DNA from: Gluconacetobacter azotocaptans
GTDB lineage: Bacteria > Pseudomonadota > Alphaproteobacteria > Acetobacterales > Acetobacteraceae
Assembly (NCBI RefSeq): GCF_014174355.1
Contig: NZ_JABEQF010000008.1
Coordinates: forward strand, 1 to 64,000
Direction: 5' to 3'
DNA length: 64,000 nucleotides
Under the pieces are notes generated by a model. That model ran no database searches, was not told the origin of the DNA, and was given only the letters and a program-made list of their open reading frames with translations. Shown piece by piece: positions 25,670-35,711 of this stretch. Positions within the stretch are counted from its first letter, which is position 1; each line of letters starts with the position of its first letter. A program made the translations under genes and the position numbers.

Positions 25670-27028
25670 CTACGAGGTTTCCTCGTCCAGGAACAACTGA
25701 TCGGCTTCCTCGTCGAAATCGAACAATTCGGCGTAGCGGGACCAGCCGATCAGCGTCTGCAGCGTCTGCTTGGCGTAGTCGGGGGACATGCTGTCCTCCA
25801 GTTCGTCGCGGAAGCGTTCGGCGCTGGCACGATGGTTCGGCCGTTCGTCCAGGACGGCGCGGATCGTGCGGACCAGCGGAATATTGTGCAGCAGGCTGTG
25901 CCACAGGATGTGCTTGCGTTCGTCATGTGTGCTCTGGACGAAGCGGGCGCCTTCCTGTGTCAGGATGATGTCGCCGTCTTCCAGTTCGGCGAATTCCAGA
26001 AGTTGCAGCGATTCGCCCAGCGGAAACAGGTCGTCCAGCTCCAGTTGCAGCCGCGACGCCAGCAGCGGCAGGTCCGCCCGCCCGTCCAGCGGATCGGCCG
26101 CCAGTGTCTCCATCATGCCCACCATGGTGTTGATAGGCAGCGAGGGCAGGGCGATCTGGGCCACCGGGACCGGCAGGGGGCCTTCCTCGCCGGGCAGTTC
26201 GGCTTCCGAGACGATGGGCGCGCGACGGGTCATCAGCGCGTAGATCCGGTCCACCACCTGCCGGAAGGCGGGGTCCTCGCGATTGCGGGGATGGGCGAAC
26301 GGCACCATCAGTTCATGCGCCACCCGTCCCGGATTGGACGAAAAGACCAGGATGCGGTCGCACATCAGCACCGCCTCCTCGATATTGTGCGTCACCAGCA
26401 GCACCGATTTGATGGGCAGGCGGCGTTCGGCCCACAGTTCGATCAGGTCGGTGCGCAGGTTTTCCGCCGTCAGCACGTCCAGCGCCGAGAATGGTTCGTC
26501 CATCAGCAGCAGGTCGGGATGCACGACCAGCGCCCGGGCCAGGCCGACACGCTGGCGCATGCCGCCCGACAATTCCTTTGGATAGGCGTTTTCGTATCCG
26601 CCCAGGCCGATCAGGTCGATGGCGTTTTCGGCCAGGCGTTCGCGCTCGGCCGCCGGCACGCCCTTTGCCTCCAGCCCCAGTTCGACATTCTTCTGCACGG
26701 TCAACCAGGGGAACAGCGCGAAGGACTGGAAGACCATCGCGATGCCCGGCGCGGGGCCGTCAAGTTCGCGCCCCTTCCACAAGACCTCGCCCGATGTCGG
26801 CGGCAGCAGGCCCGCGATGATGCGCAGCAGGGTGGATTTGCCGGACCCCGAACGCCCCAGCAACCCGACGATCTCGCCGGATCGCAAGGTCAGGTGCACG
26901 TCGTCCAGCACCACCAGGTCGGCCGCGCTTTCCTTGTGATAGGCCTGCCGGCAGCCGACGATACGGATCAGTTCGTCATGTTCCTGGCCGGCGGGTGCGG
27001 CGGCGGCCAGGGGCATCGCATGGGGCAT
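25670..27028 (-). CDS. ABC transporter ATP-binding protein, NitT/TauT type with C-terminal extension
   Basis: The 452-residue protein has an ATPase domain (about 20-260: GRSGSGKST, LSGGMRQRVGLARAL, LLMDEPFSALD, VTHNIEEAV). A roughly 180-residue C-terminal domain follows, rich in acidic and Leu residues, resembling the AAA-associated domain of this subfamily. The NitT/TauT group imports nitrate, sulfonates or similar anions, but the substrate here is unknown. ATG 27028 is chosen because it follows the permease stop by 11 nt with a GAGG ribosome site. The open frame continues far upstream only as an artefact of the permease gene. Confidence 0.85.
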   Translation of the reverse strand: MPHAMPLAAAAPAGQEHDELIRIVGCRQAYHKESAADLVVLDDVHLTLRSGEIVGLLGRSGSGKSTLLRIIAGLLPPTSGEVLWKGRELDGPAPGIAMVFQSFALFPWLTVQKNVELGLEAKGVPAAERERLAENAIDLIGLGGYENAYPKELSGGMRQRVGLARALVVHPDLLLMDEPFSALDVLTAENLRTDLIELWAERRLPIKSVLLVTHNIEEAVLMCDRILVFSSNPGRVAHELMVPFAHPRNREDPAFRQVVDRIYALMTRRAPIVSEAELPGEEGPLPVPVAQIALPSLPINTMVGMMETLAADPLDGRADLPLLASRLQLELDDLFPLGESLQLLEFAELEDGDIILTQEGARFVQSTHDERKHILWHSLLHNIPLVRTIRAVLDERPNHRASAERFRDELEDSMSPDYAKQTLQTLIGWSRYAELFDFDEEADQLFLDEETS

Positions 27029-27039
27029 CACGTGGGGCC

Positions 27040-28770
27040 TCAGCTGAAGGTGAAATGGCGACGGGCATATTCGGCAAGCGGACGCCAGATCGCGCGGTTG
27101 AACAGCAGGACGAAGGCGGCCATGACCGTCATGCCCAGCCCGACATGCGCGGTATCGCCGCGCAGGGTGGCGTGGGCGATGTAGGCGCCCAGCCCGTGGG
27201 CCGCCAGATGGACATCGCCCCAGTTGGCGACCTCGGCGGCGATGGCGGCGTTCCAGGCGCCGCCCGATGCCGCGATCGCCCCGGTGATGTAATAGGGGAC
27301 GATGCCGGGCAGGATCACCCGCAGCCACCACAGGCGCCCGCCCACATGCAGGCTGCGTGCGACCTCCAGCAGGTCGGCGGGGTAGGACGCCGCCCCGGCC
27401 ACCACGTTGAACAGGATGTACCACTGCGTTCCAAGGATCATCAGCGGCGTCAGCCAGATGTCGCTGGCCAAGTGGAAATGAACGATGACCACCACGAAGA
27501 TCGGGAAGAACAGGTTGGCGGGAAAGGCCGCCATGAACTGCGCGACGAACTGCGTGCGGCGGGCCCGCGTTGCGTCCAGCCCAAGCCATACCCCCGCCGG
27601 CACCCAGATCAGCGAGGCCAGCAGCACCATCGCGATCACCCGGATCAGGGTCAGCCCGCCCAGGCCGATGACATGCCAGATCTCGGCCAGCGGGAACGTG
27701 GCGTGGACGTACTGCCAGACCTGCCAGGCCGCGACGGCGCAGAGTCCGGTCAGCAACGTGGCCCACCCCGCGTCCTTCACGCGTTCGGGCACCCGCAATT
27801 TGGGGCGGCGGGCATCCGACGGGCGCCGCCCCAGCGGCAGGCCGCCGATCGCCGTCAGCCCGTTGCCGATCGAATCCGTCACCCGCCGCAGCAGGGCGGT
27901 GCGGCGCAGCAGCACCAGCATCCAGGGGTCGCCGCCCGAGCGCACGTCGATCGTCGAGGTGGCGAAACGCGACGACCACGCGACCAGCGGGCGGAAGACC
28001 AGCTGGTCGTATCCCAAGATGACCACCAGCATCGTGACGATGGCGTAAAGCACCGCCCACAGGTTGCGCTGGGCGATGGCGGTGCCGACATACGACCCGA
28101 TACCGGGCAGCAGGACGTCGGTATTCCCGACGGTGATCGTCTCGGAATACACCACCATGAACCAGCCGCCCGACATCGATATCATGGCGTTCCACACCAG
28201 CCCGGGCACCGCGAACGGGACCTCCAGCCGCCAGAATTTCTGCCAGGATGTCAGGCGGAACCCGCGCGCCACTTCCTCCAGGTCGGGCGGGATGCTGCGT
28301 AGGGACTGATACATGCTGAAGGCCATGTTCCAGGCCTGGCTGGTGAAGATCGTGAAGATCGCCGCCAGTTCGGCCCCCATGACCTGGCCGGGGAACAACC
28401 CCATGAAGAACACGACCGTGAAGGTCAGGAACCCCAGGATCGGGACGGATTGCAGCACGTCCAGCACCGGGATCAGGATCAGCCCCGCGCGGCGGCTCTT
28501 GGCCGCCCAGACGGCGTAGGTGAAGGTGAACAGCAGGGAGGCCATCAGGGCCGCGAACATGCGCAGCGTAGTCCGCACGGCATATCCGGGCAGCCAGGAG
28601 GGGTCCAGATGGATGGTCGCCGCGTTGGGCGCGGACAGGGGCGCCAGCATGTGGCGGCCGGCCGAGGCCAGCAGGACGGCCAGCCCCATGAGGCACAGCA
28701 GGGCGGCGAGGTCGAACAGGTTGGGGCGGCCCTGGCGGGACGTCTGGGCGGGGAGCGTGCTCGCCGTCAT
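27040..28770 (-). CDS. Fused two-domain ABC transporter permease
   Basis: The 576-residue membrane protein contains two binding-protein-dependent permease domains in one chain. The first half (about 60-270) has EEVARGFRLTSWQKFWRLEVP and the second half (about 350-570) has LLEVARSLHVGGRLWWLRVILP, both variants of the EAA loop that contacts the ATPase. An Arg-rich cytoplasmic linker joins them. It pairs with the ATPase gene 11 nt downstream. No substrate-binding protein gene adjoins, so the importer must borrow one or work differently. The ATG follows the dut stop direction by 39 nt. Confidence 0.87.
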   Translation of the reverse strand: MTASTLPAQTSRQGRPNLFDLAALLCLMGLAVLLASAGRHMLAPLSAPNAATIHLDPSWLPGYAVRTTLRMFAALMASLLFTFTYAVWAAKSRRAGLILIPVLDVLQSVPILGFLTFTVVFFMGLFPGQVMGAELAAIFTIFTSQAWNMAFSMYQSLRSIPPDLEEVARGFRLTSWQKFWRLEVPFAVPGLVWNAMISMSGGWFMVVYSETITVGNTDVLLPGIGSYVGTAIAQRNLWAVLYAIVTMLVVILGYDQLVFRPLVAWSSRFATSTIDVRSGGDPWMLVLLRRTALLRRVTDSIGNGLTAIGGLPLGRRPSDARRPKLRVPERVKDAGWATLLTGLCAVAAWQVWQYVHATFPLAEIWHVIGLGGLTLIRVIAMVLLASLIWVPAGVWLGLDATRARRTQFVAQFMAAFPANLFFPIFVVVIVHFHLASDIWLTPLMILGTQWYILFNVVAGAASYPADLLEVARSLHVGGRLWWLRVILPGIVPYYITGAIAASGGAWNAAIAAEVANWGDVHLAAHGLGAYIAHATLRGDTAHVGLGMTVMAAFVLLFNRAIWRPLAEYARRHFTFS

Positions 28771-28809
28771 GAACCTAACTTTCCTGCTCTATTGGCGGCG
28801 CGCCTGGCC

Positions 28810-29280
28810 TCAGGCTGCGGGGGCCGCCGTTCCCGTGCTGCCGAATCCGCCGCCCGAGCGCGCCGTTTCATCCAGTGTCCCGACCTCGTGCCAGCCGGCG
28901 CGGACGACGGGGGCCAGCACGCCCTGGGCGATGCGCATGCCGCGCTCGATCGTCACCGCCTCGGTGCCGGTATTCAGCAGGATGATGCCGATTTCCCCGC
29001 GATAATCCTCGTCGATCGTACCGGGCGTGTTGGGCAGGGTGATCCCGTGCTTCAGGGCCAGTCCCGAACGCGGGCGGACCTGCAGTTCATATCCCGCCGG
29101 CAGGGCGATGCACAGGCCGGTCGGGACCAGGACGCGGGTGCCTGGCGCGACGATGACGGGCGAGGCGACCGCGGCCAGGAAATCCATGCCCGCGGCACCG
29201 GCCGTCGCATAGGTCGGCAGGGGCAAGCCCTCGGCATGGGGCAGGCGTCGGACGGCGACAGGGACGGTGGGGGCGGTCAT
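28810..29280 (-). CDS. dut: Deoxyuridine 5'-triphosphate nucleotidohydrolase
   Basis: The 156-residue trimeric dUTPase has all five motifs in order: [45 protein letters not shown] and the C-terminal [10 protein letters not shown] that closes over the active site. It hydrolyses dUTP to dUMP, preventing uracil incorporation and supplying dTMP synthesis. The ATG overlaps the coaBC stop by 4 nt. This coaBC-dut coupling is widespread in proteobacteria. Confidence 0.96.
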   Translation of the reverse strand: MTAPTVPVAVRRLPHAEGLPLPTYATAGAAGMDFLAAVASPVIVAPGTRVLVPTGLCIALPAGYELQVRPRSGLALKHGITLPNTPGTIDEDYRGEIGIILLNTGTEAVTIERGMRIAQGVLAPVVRAGWHEVGTLDETARSGGGFGSTGTAAPAA

Positions 29281-30524
29281 GCGGGACTCCGGTCGGGGGA
29301 AAAATATTCGGCGATCCGTTGCGCCAGGCGCTGCGCCACGGCCTCTTTCGTCAGTCTGGGCCAGCGTTCGGAGCCGTCGGCGGAGATCAGGACGATCTCG
29401 TTTTCCGCGCCACCCATGATACCGGTTTCGGGCCGCACGTCGTTCGCGACGATCCAGTCGCATCCCTTCGCCACGCGCTTCGCCGCCGCGTACCGCTCCA
29501 GGTCATGGGTTTCGGCCGCGAAGCCGACCACCAGGGCCGGGCGCGCCGGCCCGGCGGCGGCAAGGTGCGCCAGGATATCCGGGTTGGGCGCCAGGGTCAG
29601 GACGGGGGCGGTGGCTCCCGGGGCCTTCTTCATCTTGCGGTCGGTGGGGTTGGCGACGTGCCAGTCGGCGACGGCGGCGGTGCAGACGGCGATATCGCAG
29701 GGCAGGGCGGCCCGGCACGCCGCCAGCATCTGGGTGGCGGTTTCGACCCGCCGCACGTCGATGCCCGGCGGCGGCGGCAGATCCACCGGGCCACTGACCA
29801 GGGTGACGCGCGCGCCACGCGCGGCCAGCGCGGCGGCGATGGCATAGCCCTGGCGGCCGGACGAGCGGTTGGCCAGGTAGCGCACCGGGTCGATCGGCTC
29901 ATGCGTCGGCCCGGCGGTGACAAGGGCATGGCGCCCGGCGAGAGAGGGCCCGGCCGCGGCGCCGTGGTCCAGATGCCGGAAGATGGCATCGGCCAGCGTG
30001 GGCGGTTCGGCCAGCCGTCCGGGTCCGGTCTCGTTGCAGGCCATCAGGCCGACCTCCGGCCCCACCACCGCTACCCCGCGGGCCCGCAGGGTCGCCATGT
30101 TGGCCTGCGTGGCCGGGTGGTCCCACATCCGCACGTTCATCGCCGGTGCGACCATGACCGGCTTGTCGGTCGCCAGCAGCAGCGTGGTGGCCAGGTCGTC
30201 GGCCATTCCGACCGCCATCCGGGCCAGGATGTCCGCCGTCGCCGGGCATACCACCAGAAGGTCGCAAGCGCGCGACAGGACGATATGCCCCATCTCGCTT
30301 TCGTCGGTCAGGGAAAACAGGTCGGAAAAGACGCGCTCGCCCGTCAGGGCCTGGAGGCTGAGCGGGGTCACGAATTGCGCGCCGGCCGCCGTCAGCACCA
30401 CGCGCACGCGCACGCCCCGCGCCGTCAGCAGGCGAATCAGTTCCAGGCTTTTATAGGCCGCAATGCCCCCGCAGACGATCAGCAGGACTGACCGCCCGTC
30501 GGGTGCGGGGGCGTGCGGCGTCAC
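29277..30524 (-). CDS. coaBC: Bifunctional phosphopantothenoylcysteine decarboxylase / phosphopantothenate-cysteine ligase
   Basis: The 415-residue protein joins the flavin-dependent decarboxylase CoaC (about 1-190: [27 protein letters not shown], the PAMN motif in [10 protein letters not shown], catalytic Cys in [11 protein letters not shown]) to the ligase CoaB (about 200-400: [31 protein letters not shown]). It performs two steps of coenzyme A synthesis. The start is a GTG at 30524, 2 nt after the ubiE stop, since no ATG lies before the first conserved strand. It overlaps dut at the 3' end. Confidence 0.93.
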   Translation of the reverse strand: MTPHAPAPDGRSVLLIVCGGIAAYKSLELIRLLTARGVRVRVVLTAAGAQFVTPLSLQALTGERVFSDLFSLTDESEMGHIVLSRACDLLVVCPATADILARMAVGMADDLATTLLLATDKPVMVAPAMNVRMWDHPATQANMATLRARGVAVVGPEVGLMACNETGPGRLAEPPTLADAIFRHLDHGAAAGPSLAGRHALVTAGPTHEPIDPVRYLANRSSGRQGYAIAAALAARGARVTLVSGPVDLPPPPGIDVRRVETATQMLAACRAALPCDIAVCTAAVADWHVANPTDRKMKKAPGATAPVLTLAPNPDILAHLAAAGPARPALVVGFAAETHDLERYAAAKRVAKGCDWIVANDVRPETGIMGGAENEIVLISADGSERWPRLTKEAVAQRLAQRIAEYFSPDRSPA

Positions 30525-30526
30525 GG

Positions 30527-31321
30527 TCAGATCCGCCAGCCCGAATGGATGGCCGCGATCCCGCCCGACAGATTGCGGTACGAGACATGTTCCAGCCCCG
30601 CGTCGCGCATCATGCCGGCCAGGGTCTCCTGGTCGGGGAACATGCGGATGCTTTCGGCGAGGTACTGGTAGCTTTCGCGGTCGCCGGCGATCGCGGCCCC
30701 CATCCGGGGCAGCACCTGGAAGGACCATGCATCATAGACCGGCGACAGCGCCGCCACCTGCACGCGCGAGAATTCGAGGCAGAGAAACCGCCCGCCCGGA
30801 CGCAGGACGCGCCGCGCCTCGCGCAGGACCGCGTCCTTGTCGGTGCAGTTGCGCAGGCCGAATGCGATGGACACCCGGTCGACCGAGCGGTCGGGCAGGG
30901 GGATGGCCTCGGCGTCCATCACGGCGAAGCGCAGGCTGGAAATCAGGCCGCGTTCCAGCGCGCGGCCGCGGCCGACGGCCAGCATGTTGGCATTGATGTC
31001 CGACAGGATCGCCTGGCCGCCGCCGGCCCGCAGCCAGCCGAACGAGATATCGCCCGTTCCCCCGGCCAGATCCAGCAGGGTCAGGTCCGCATGGGCGCCC
31101 AGTTCCGTGATGAAGATCTTCTTCCAGGCCCGATGGATGCCCAGCGACATGACGTCGTTCATGATGTCGTACCGCGAGGCCACGCTGTCGAAGACGGCGC
31201 GGACCATCGGTTTCTTTTCGGCGATCGGAACGTCGCGGAAGCCGAAATCGGTGGTGTCCGCGTGGGCGGGATGGGGCATTGCGGAGTCCGCAAACGGGGG
31301 CTGGATGGTATTGTCGGTCAT
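30527..31321 (-). CDS. ubiE: Demethylmenaquinone/ubiquinone C-methyltransferase
   Basis: The 264-residue SAM-dependent methyltransferase has the UbiE pattern: [19 protein letters not shown], then [11 protein letters not shown] and [26 protein letters not shown], ending [18 protein letters not shown]. It methylates the ring of the ubiquinone precursor. Acetic acid bacteria rely on ubiquinone for periplasmic oxidation chains. It starts a probable minus-strand operon ubiE-coaBC-dut, and its ATG lies only 29 nt from the divergent mutM start. Confidence 0.95.
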   Translation of the reverse strand: MTDNTIQPPFADSAMPHPAHADTTDFGFRDVPIAEKKPMVRAVFDSVASRYDIMNDVMSLGIHRAWKKIFITELGAHADLTLLDLAGGTGDISFGWLRAGGGQAILSDINANMLAVGRGRALERGLISSLRFAVMDAEAIPLPDRSVDRVSIAFGLRNCTDKDAVLREARRVLRPGGRFLCLEFSRVQVAALSPVYDAWSFQVLPRMGAAIAGDRESYQYLAESIRMFPDQETLAGMMRDAGLEHVSYRNLSGGIAAIHSGWRI

Positions 31322-31350
31322 GGACCAAGGATATAACCTCAGATCCGGTC

Positions 31351-32214
31351 ATGCCGGAACTCCCTGAAGTCGAAACAGTGATGCGTGGGATGCGATTGCA
31401 TCTCGAAGGCCAGGTGATCGCGCGGGCGATGGTCCGGCGGGACGGGCTGCGTTTTCCGTTCCCCGAGCGGCTGGCCGCGCGCCTGGCCGGGGCCAGGATC
31501 GTCGATTTCCGGCGGCGGGCCAAATATATCCTGATGCGGCTGGATCGCGGGGAAACCCTGCTGCTGCACCTGGGCATGTCCGGGCGCGTTCTGCTGTCGG
31601 GGCCGGGGGATGCGCCGCCGGACGACCCGGCGCGGCACGAGCACCTGGCCTTCGAGACGGAAAGCGGCGCGCGATTCGGCCTGATCGACCCCAGGCGCTT
31701 CGGCGCGGTCGATCTGATGCCCACCGCGGACGAGGACCGGCACCGCCTGCTGGTCCGCCTCGGCCCCGAGCCACTGGGAAACCAGTTTTCGCAACGCTGG
31801 CTGCACAAGGTCCTGGCCGGGCGCCGCACGTCGATCAAGGCGGCACTGCTGGACCAGGCCGTCGTGGCGGGCCTGGGTAATATCTATGTGTCGGAGTCGC
31901 TGTTCCGCGCGTCGATCCACCCCGCACGCCTGGCCTGCACCCTGGACGAGCGCGAGGAGGCGGCCCTGGTCAGGGCGGTCCGCGCCGTGCTGCGCGAGGC
32001 GATCGCGGCGGGGGGATCAAGCCTGCGCGACTATGTCCGGCCGGATGGGGAGCTGGGCTATTTCCAGCATGCCTGGCGCGTCTACGGCCGCGCCGGACAG
32101 GGGTGTCCGGATTGCCCGGGCGGGACGGCCTGTGGGGGTGTGGTACGGATCGTCCAGGCCGGACGCTCGACCTTCTTCTGCCCCCGGACCCAGATCCCGG
32201 GTGACGAAGAATGA
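31351..32214 (+). CDS. mutM: Formamidopyrimidine-DNA glycosylase
   Basis: The 287-residue enzyme begins with the catalytic [13 protein letters not shown] (Pro-2 nucleophile, Glu-3), has the Lys in [23 protein letters not shown], the H2TH segment [17 protein letters not shown], and a C-terminal zinc-finger region. It excises oxidised purines. The finger reads CPDC, an extra Cys, then FFCPRTQ; the usual fourth Cys of CPxC is Thr. ATG 31351 is fixed by the invariant PELPE N-terminus. It is divergent from ubiE with 29 nt between start codons. Confidence 0.95.
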   Translation: MPELPEVETVMRGMRLHLEGQVIARAMVRRDGLRFPFPERLAARLAGARIVDFRRRAKYILMRLDRGETLLLHLGMSGRVLLSGPGDAPPDDPARHEHLAFETESGARFGLIDPRRFGAVDLMPTADEDRHRLLVRLGPEPLGNQFSQRWLHKVLAGRRTSIKAALLDQAVVAGLGNIYVSESLFRASIHPARLACTLDEREEAALVRAVRAVLREAIAAGGSSLRDYVRPDGELGYFQHAWRVYGRAGQGCPDCPGGTACGGVVRIVQAGRSTFFCPRTQIPGDEE

Positions 32215-32337
32215 TTGTTCCGCGAAGACGTGTCTTGACGAGGGATGAAGCCTTGGACTAGATCGCCAGCCTGATCTGGATGTCCGCACACGTCAGGCGG
32301 CGGACTTCGTAACCTGATTTATGCTGAACTGAGAACG

Positions 32338-32607
32338 ATGGCCAATACCGCATCCGCGCGCAAGCGCATCCGTCAGAACGAGCGCCGCAACGCGCGCAAC
32401 ACGGCACGCGTCTCGCGCATGCGCACCTTCATCAAGAAGGTCGAGACCGCGATCGCGACCGGCAACAAGCAGCAGGCGGCCGACGCCCTGCGCGAGGCCC
32501 AGCCGGAAATGCAGCGGGCATCGGGCAAGGGCGTCATTCACGCCAACACCGTTGCGCGCAAGCTCTCCCGCCTGTCCGCCCGCATCAAGGCGATCGCCGC
32601 AGCGTGA
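32338..32607 (+). CDS. rpsT: 30S ribosomal protein S20
   Basis: The 89-residue basic protein starts [18 protein letters not shown] and ends with [20 protein letters not shown], the S20 pattern; it binds 16S rRNA during early 30S assembly. A TTGACG (32235-32240) in the 123-nt leader could be a -35 element, though the matching -10 is poor. A strong intrinsic terminator follows at 32675. Confidence 0.97.
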   Translation: MANTASARKRIRQNERRNARNTARVSRMRTFIKKVETAIATGNKQQAADALREAQPEMQRASGKGVIHANTVARKLSRLSARIKAIAAA

Positions 32608-33026
32608 TGGGCTGACGACCCGGTATTATTTTCCTTGGGGAAAGTAACGGGTTTGTGGACGGTGAAAATTCAGTAAAAGTCGGGCCAGGCGTTTCGGCGC
32701 TGGGCCCGGCTTTTGCTTTATTACGCAAGTTCCTGTCAGTCTGGCTGGCCGGGTTTCGGGTGTTTGGCGCGGCTGGTCCTCCAGTTTTTCGTTGCCTCCG
32801 CCCGGCCCGTGACTTACTATTCGCGTCTTCCTGTCGTAATGATTGGTGAAGCGATGTGACCGCACCCGGCAGGGTGTCGGGCAGGTGGAAAACTGTGCCT
32901 GTCGAACGGGAATGCCTGCCGGAAGGCGGGCGCTGCGCGATGGGTGATATCTTGGTGTCTGGACACAACCGTGCGGAATTATCCGTGCAACCGGGCAGTC
33001 ATGTCCTCGAACGGCCGGGAGTTGGG
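32608..33026 (+). other. Leader region between rpsT and dnaA
   Basis: This 419-nt stretch holds the rpsT terminator (32675-32716) and presumably the dnaA promoter. The dnaA reading frame stays open back to 32856, with in-frame ATGs at 32856 and 32940. The N-terminal part of dnaA could therefore be longer than annotated. I see one degenerate DnaA-box-like TTGTGGACG at about 32653 and no cluster of boxes, so there is no evidence for oriC here. Confidence 0.5.
32675..32716 (+). terminator. Intrinsic terminator after rpsT
   Basis: AAAAGTCGGGCC pairs with GGCCCGGCTTTT-like sequence (GGGCCCGGCTTTT, 32702-32714) across a loop of about 14 nt containing TTTCGG. A T-rich tail (TTTTGCTTTATT) follows. 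It lies 68 nt after the rpsT stop and separates rpsT from dnaA. Confidence 0.8.
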
Positions 33027-34475
33027 ATGACGGGCGAATTGGGTGGATATGATGCCGTCGCGGAGGCTCGGTCGGCCCGGAATATCCTCGATATCCACTG
33101 GACCCGGATCTGCGCCCGGCTGCAGGCCGAAGTGGGCGAGGTTGAGTACCGGACCTGGCTGAAGCAGATCACGATCGGCCCCGTCGATGGGGACGAGATC
33201 ACCCTGAACCTGCCCACCCGTTTCCTGCGCGACTGGGTGCGCAGCCAATATGGCGATCGTCTCAGCACGCTGTGGAATGCCGAAATCCCCGAGATCCGCC
33301 GGGTGGAATTGCAGGTCGCCCGCGCCGATGGCCCGGCGGCCGTGTCTCCGTCGCCCTCGGTTGCGGCCGACGTCGCGACGGGCGCCGACGATCGGGGCGC
33401 TGCACCGGCTGCGCCGGCGGCCGAGGACCGGGTTCCGGAAAATCGCAACGATCTGGCGGCGCCGCTCGATCCGCGCTTCACCTTCGATACTTTCGTCGTC
33501 GGCAAGCCGAACGAATTTGCCTATGCCTGCGCGCGCCGGGTGGCCGAACGGCCGTCCAGCCCGGGATTCAACCCGCTGTTCCTGTATGGCGGCGTCGGGC
33601 TGGGCAAGACGCATCTGATGCATGCCATCGGGTCGGAACTGGTGCGGGGCGGGGCGGTGTCGGTCGCCTACATGTCGGCCGAGAAGTTCATGTACCGCTT
33701 CATCGCCGCCATCCGGTCGCAATCGACGATGGAATTCAAGGAGCAGCTTCGGTCGGTCGACGTGCTGATGATCGACGATCTGCAGTTCCTGATCGGCAAG
33801 GACAACACGCAGGAAGAATTCTTCCACACCTTCAACGCCCTGGTGGATGCGGGCCGGCAGATCGTCGTGTCGGCCGACAAGTCGCCGTCCGACCTGTCGG
33901 GGCTGGAGGATCGGCTGCGGACCCGGCTGGGCTGCGGCATGGTGGCCGACATCCATGCCACGACGTTCGAGTTGCGGATTTCCATTCTGGAATCTAAGGC
34001 CGCGGCGTCCGGTGTCGCCGTTCCGGGCAAGGTGCTGGAATTCCTGGCGCACAAGATCACGTCCAACGTCCGCGAACTGGAAGGCGCGCTGAACCGGTTG
34101 ATCGCGCATGCCAACCTGTTCGGCCGGCCGGTGACGCTTGAGGCGACGCAGGATGTGCTGCACGACATCCTCAAGGCCCACGACCGCCGGGTGACGATCG
34201 AGGAAATCCAGCGCAAGGTGTCCGAGCACTGGAATATCCGCCTGACCGACATGTCGTCGGCCCGCCGGGCCCGCGCGGTCGCGCGGCCGCGGCAGGTGGC
34301 AATGTACCTGGCCAAGCAGTTGACCAGCCGCTCGCTGCCGGAAATCGGCCGAAAATTCGGCAATCGCGACCATACCACCGTCATGCATGCCGTCGCCCGC
34401 GTCACCGAGCTGATGGAACGCGACACCGCGTTCGCCGAGGACGTCGAGCTTCTGCGGCGCATGCTCGAGAGCTGA
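33027..34475 (+). CDS. dnaA: Chromosomal replication initiator protein DnaA
   Basis: The 482-residue form starting at ATG 33027 has GGGAG a few bases upstream. Starts at 32940 or 32856 would add up to 57 residues. Domain I follows (ILDIHWTRICARLQAEVG), then a variable Ala/Asp linker (about 95-150). The AAA+ domain has FTFDTFVVGKPNEFAYA, Walker A LYGGVGLGKTHL and MIDDLQFLIGK. Domain IV has the DnaA-box helix-turn-helix with the signature GNRDHTTVMHA. It opens oriC and loads the helicase. Downstream dnaN, recF and gyrB form the classic block. Confidence 0.96.
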   Translation: MTGELGGYDAVAEARSARNILDIHWTRICARLQAEVGEVEYRTWLKQITIGPVDGDEITLNLPTRFLRDWVRSQYGDRLSTLWNAEIPEIRRVELQVARADGPAAVSPSPSVAADVATGADDRGAAPAAPAAEDRVPENRNDLAAPLDPRFTFDTFVVGKPNEFAYACARRVAERPSSPGFNPLFLYGGVGLGKTHLMHAIGSELVRGGAVSVAYMSAEKFMYRFIAAIRSQSTMEFKEQLRSVDVLMIDDLQFLIGKDNTQEEFFHTFNALVDAGRQIVVSADKSPSDLSGLEDRLRTRLGCGMVADIHATTFELRISILESKAAASGVAVPGKVLEFLAHKITSNVRELEGALNRLIAHANLFGRPVTLEATQDVLHDILKAHDRRVTIEEIQRKVSEHWNIRLTDMSSARRARAVARPRQVAMYLAKQLTSRSLPEIGRKFGNRDHTTVMHAVARVTELMERDTAFAEDVELLRRMLES

Positions 34476-34586
34476 TGGCGCGGCCGAGCGCGCGGGGCCT
34501 TTCCGCGGCCGCCCGGCGCTGCTAGAGCTAATGCCCCGTCGGGCTGGCCAGGGCGGGTTTATGCCGGGCAAGGAGATTCTGTACCG

Positions 34587-35711
34587 ATGAAGCTGAAGGC
34601 TGACCGCGCGACACTGCTCAAGGCGCTCGCCCATATCCAGAGTGTCGCCGAGAAGCGGAACACCATTCCGATCCTGGCCAATGTCCTGATCAACGTCGCC
34701 GATGGCCGGCTGACGCTGACCGCGACGGACATGGAAATCGCGGTGGTCGAGGAAATCGGCGCCGAGACCAGCCGGAACGGCGCGGTGACGGCGCCCGCCG
34801 CCGTCTTGTACGAGATCGTCCGCAAGCTTCCGGACAGCGTCGCCATCGAACTGGACCACGCGGGCGGCGACGCGCCACTGGCCCTGCGGGCCGGGCGCTA
34901 CGCCACCAGCCTGAACGTGCTGGACGTGGATGATTTCCCGTCGATGATGGCCGGCACCCTGCCGCATCACTTCACCATGCCCGCCGCCGTGCTGCGGGGC
35001 CTGATCGACCGGACGCGCTTCGCGATCTCGACCGAGGAAACCCGGTATTACCTCAACGGGATCTATCTGCATGTCGCGACCGTCGAGGGCGGCAGCATGC
35101 TGCGCGCCGTCGCGACCGACGGCCACCGCCTGGCGCGGGTCGAAACCGAGGTTCCGCCCGGGGCCGAGGGCATGCCCGGCGTCATCGTGCCGCGCAAGAC
35201 GATCGCCGAACTGCGCAAGCTGCTGGACGAGGGGGCCGAGAACGTCACGGTCGCCCTGTCGGATACGCGCATCCAGTTCACCGTCGGCACCGTCACGCTG
35301 ACGTCGAAGCTGATCGACGGCACCTTCCCGGAATATGACCGCGTGATCCCGCGCGGCAACGACAAGATCCTGCGGGTAGGGAAGCGCGATTTCTCGGACG
35401 CCGTGGCTCGCGTCGCCGCCATCAGCCAGGAGCGTTCGCGCCCCGTCAAACTGTCGATCGGCCGCAACCTGCTGACCCTGTCGGCGGTCAGCCCGGACCA
35501 GGGGACGGCCAAGGAAGAGCTCGACGACAATCACGTCAGCTACGAATCCGATCCGCTGGAGATCGGGTTCCAGGCCCGCTACCTGAACGACATCACGGAC
35601 CAGATTGAACGTGATGTCGAATTCGCATTCTCGGACAGTTCGGCGCCGACCATCGTGCGCGACGTGGGCAGCCCGTCGGCATTGTATGTCCTGATGCCGA
35701 TGCGAGTCTGA
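34587..35711 (+). CDS. dnaN: DNA polymerase III beta sliding clamp
   Basis: The 374-residue clamp protein has the expected length and three repeated folds. Visible are MKLKADRATLLKALAHIQ, RNTIPILANVLI, DGHRLARVE, LTSKLIDGTFPEYDRVIP and the C-terminal ALYVLMPMRV. It forms the ring that tethers polymerase and binds repair proteins. AAGGAG lies upstream of ATG 34587. The structured repeat copy 2 begins within its TGA stop codon and separates it from recF. Confidence 0.97.
   Translation: MKLKADRATLLKALAHIQSVAEKRNTIPILANVLINVADGRLTLTATDMEIAVVEEIGAETSRNGAVTAPAAVLYEIVRKLPDSVAIELDHAGGDAPLALRAGRYATSLNVLDVDDFPSMMAGTLPHHFTMPAAVLRGLIDRTRFAISTEETRYYLNGIYLHVATVEGGSMLRAVATDGHRLARVETEVPPGAEGMPGVIVPRKTIAELRKLLDEGAENVTVALSDTRIQFTVGTVTLTSKLIDGTFPEYDRVIPRGNDKILRVGKRDFSDAVARVAAISQERSRPVKLSIGRNLLTLSAVSPDQGTAKEELDDNHVSYESDPLEIGFQARYLNDITDQIERDVEFAFSDSSAPTIVRDVGSPSALYVLMPMRV

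Noticed and set aside
27029-28696. Long upstream extension of the ABC ATPase frame
   Set aside because: The extension overlaps the permease gene in another frame; the ATG at 27028 with its ribosome site explains the gene.
32608-33026. Chromosomal origin upstream of dnaA
   Set aside because: No cluster of DnaA boxes and no strong AT-rich unwinding region was found; one degenerate box is not evidence.
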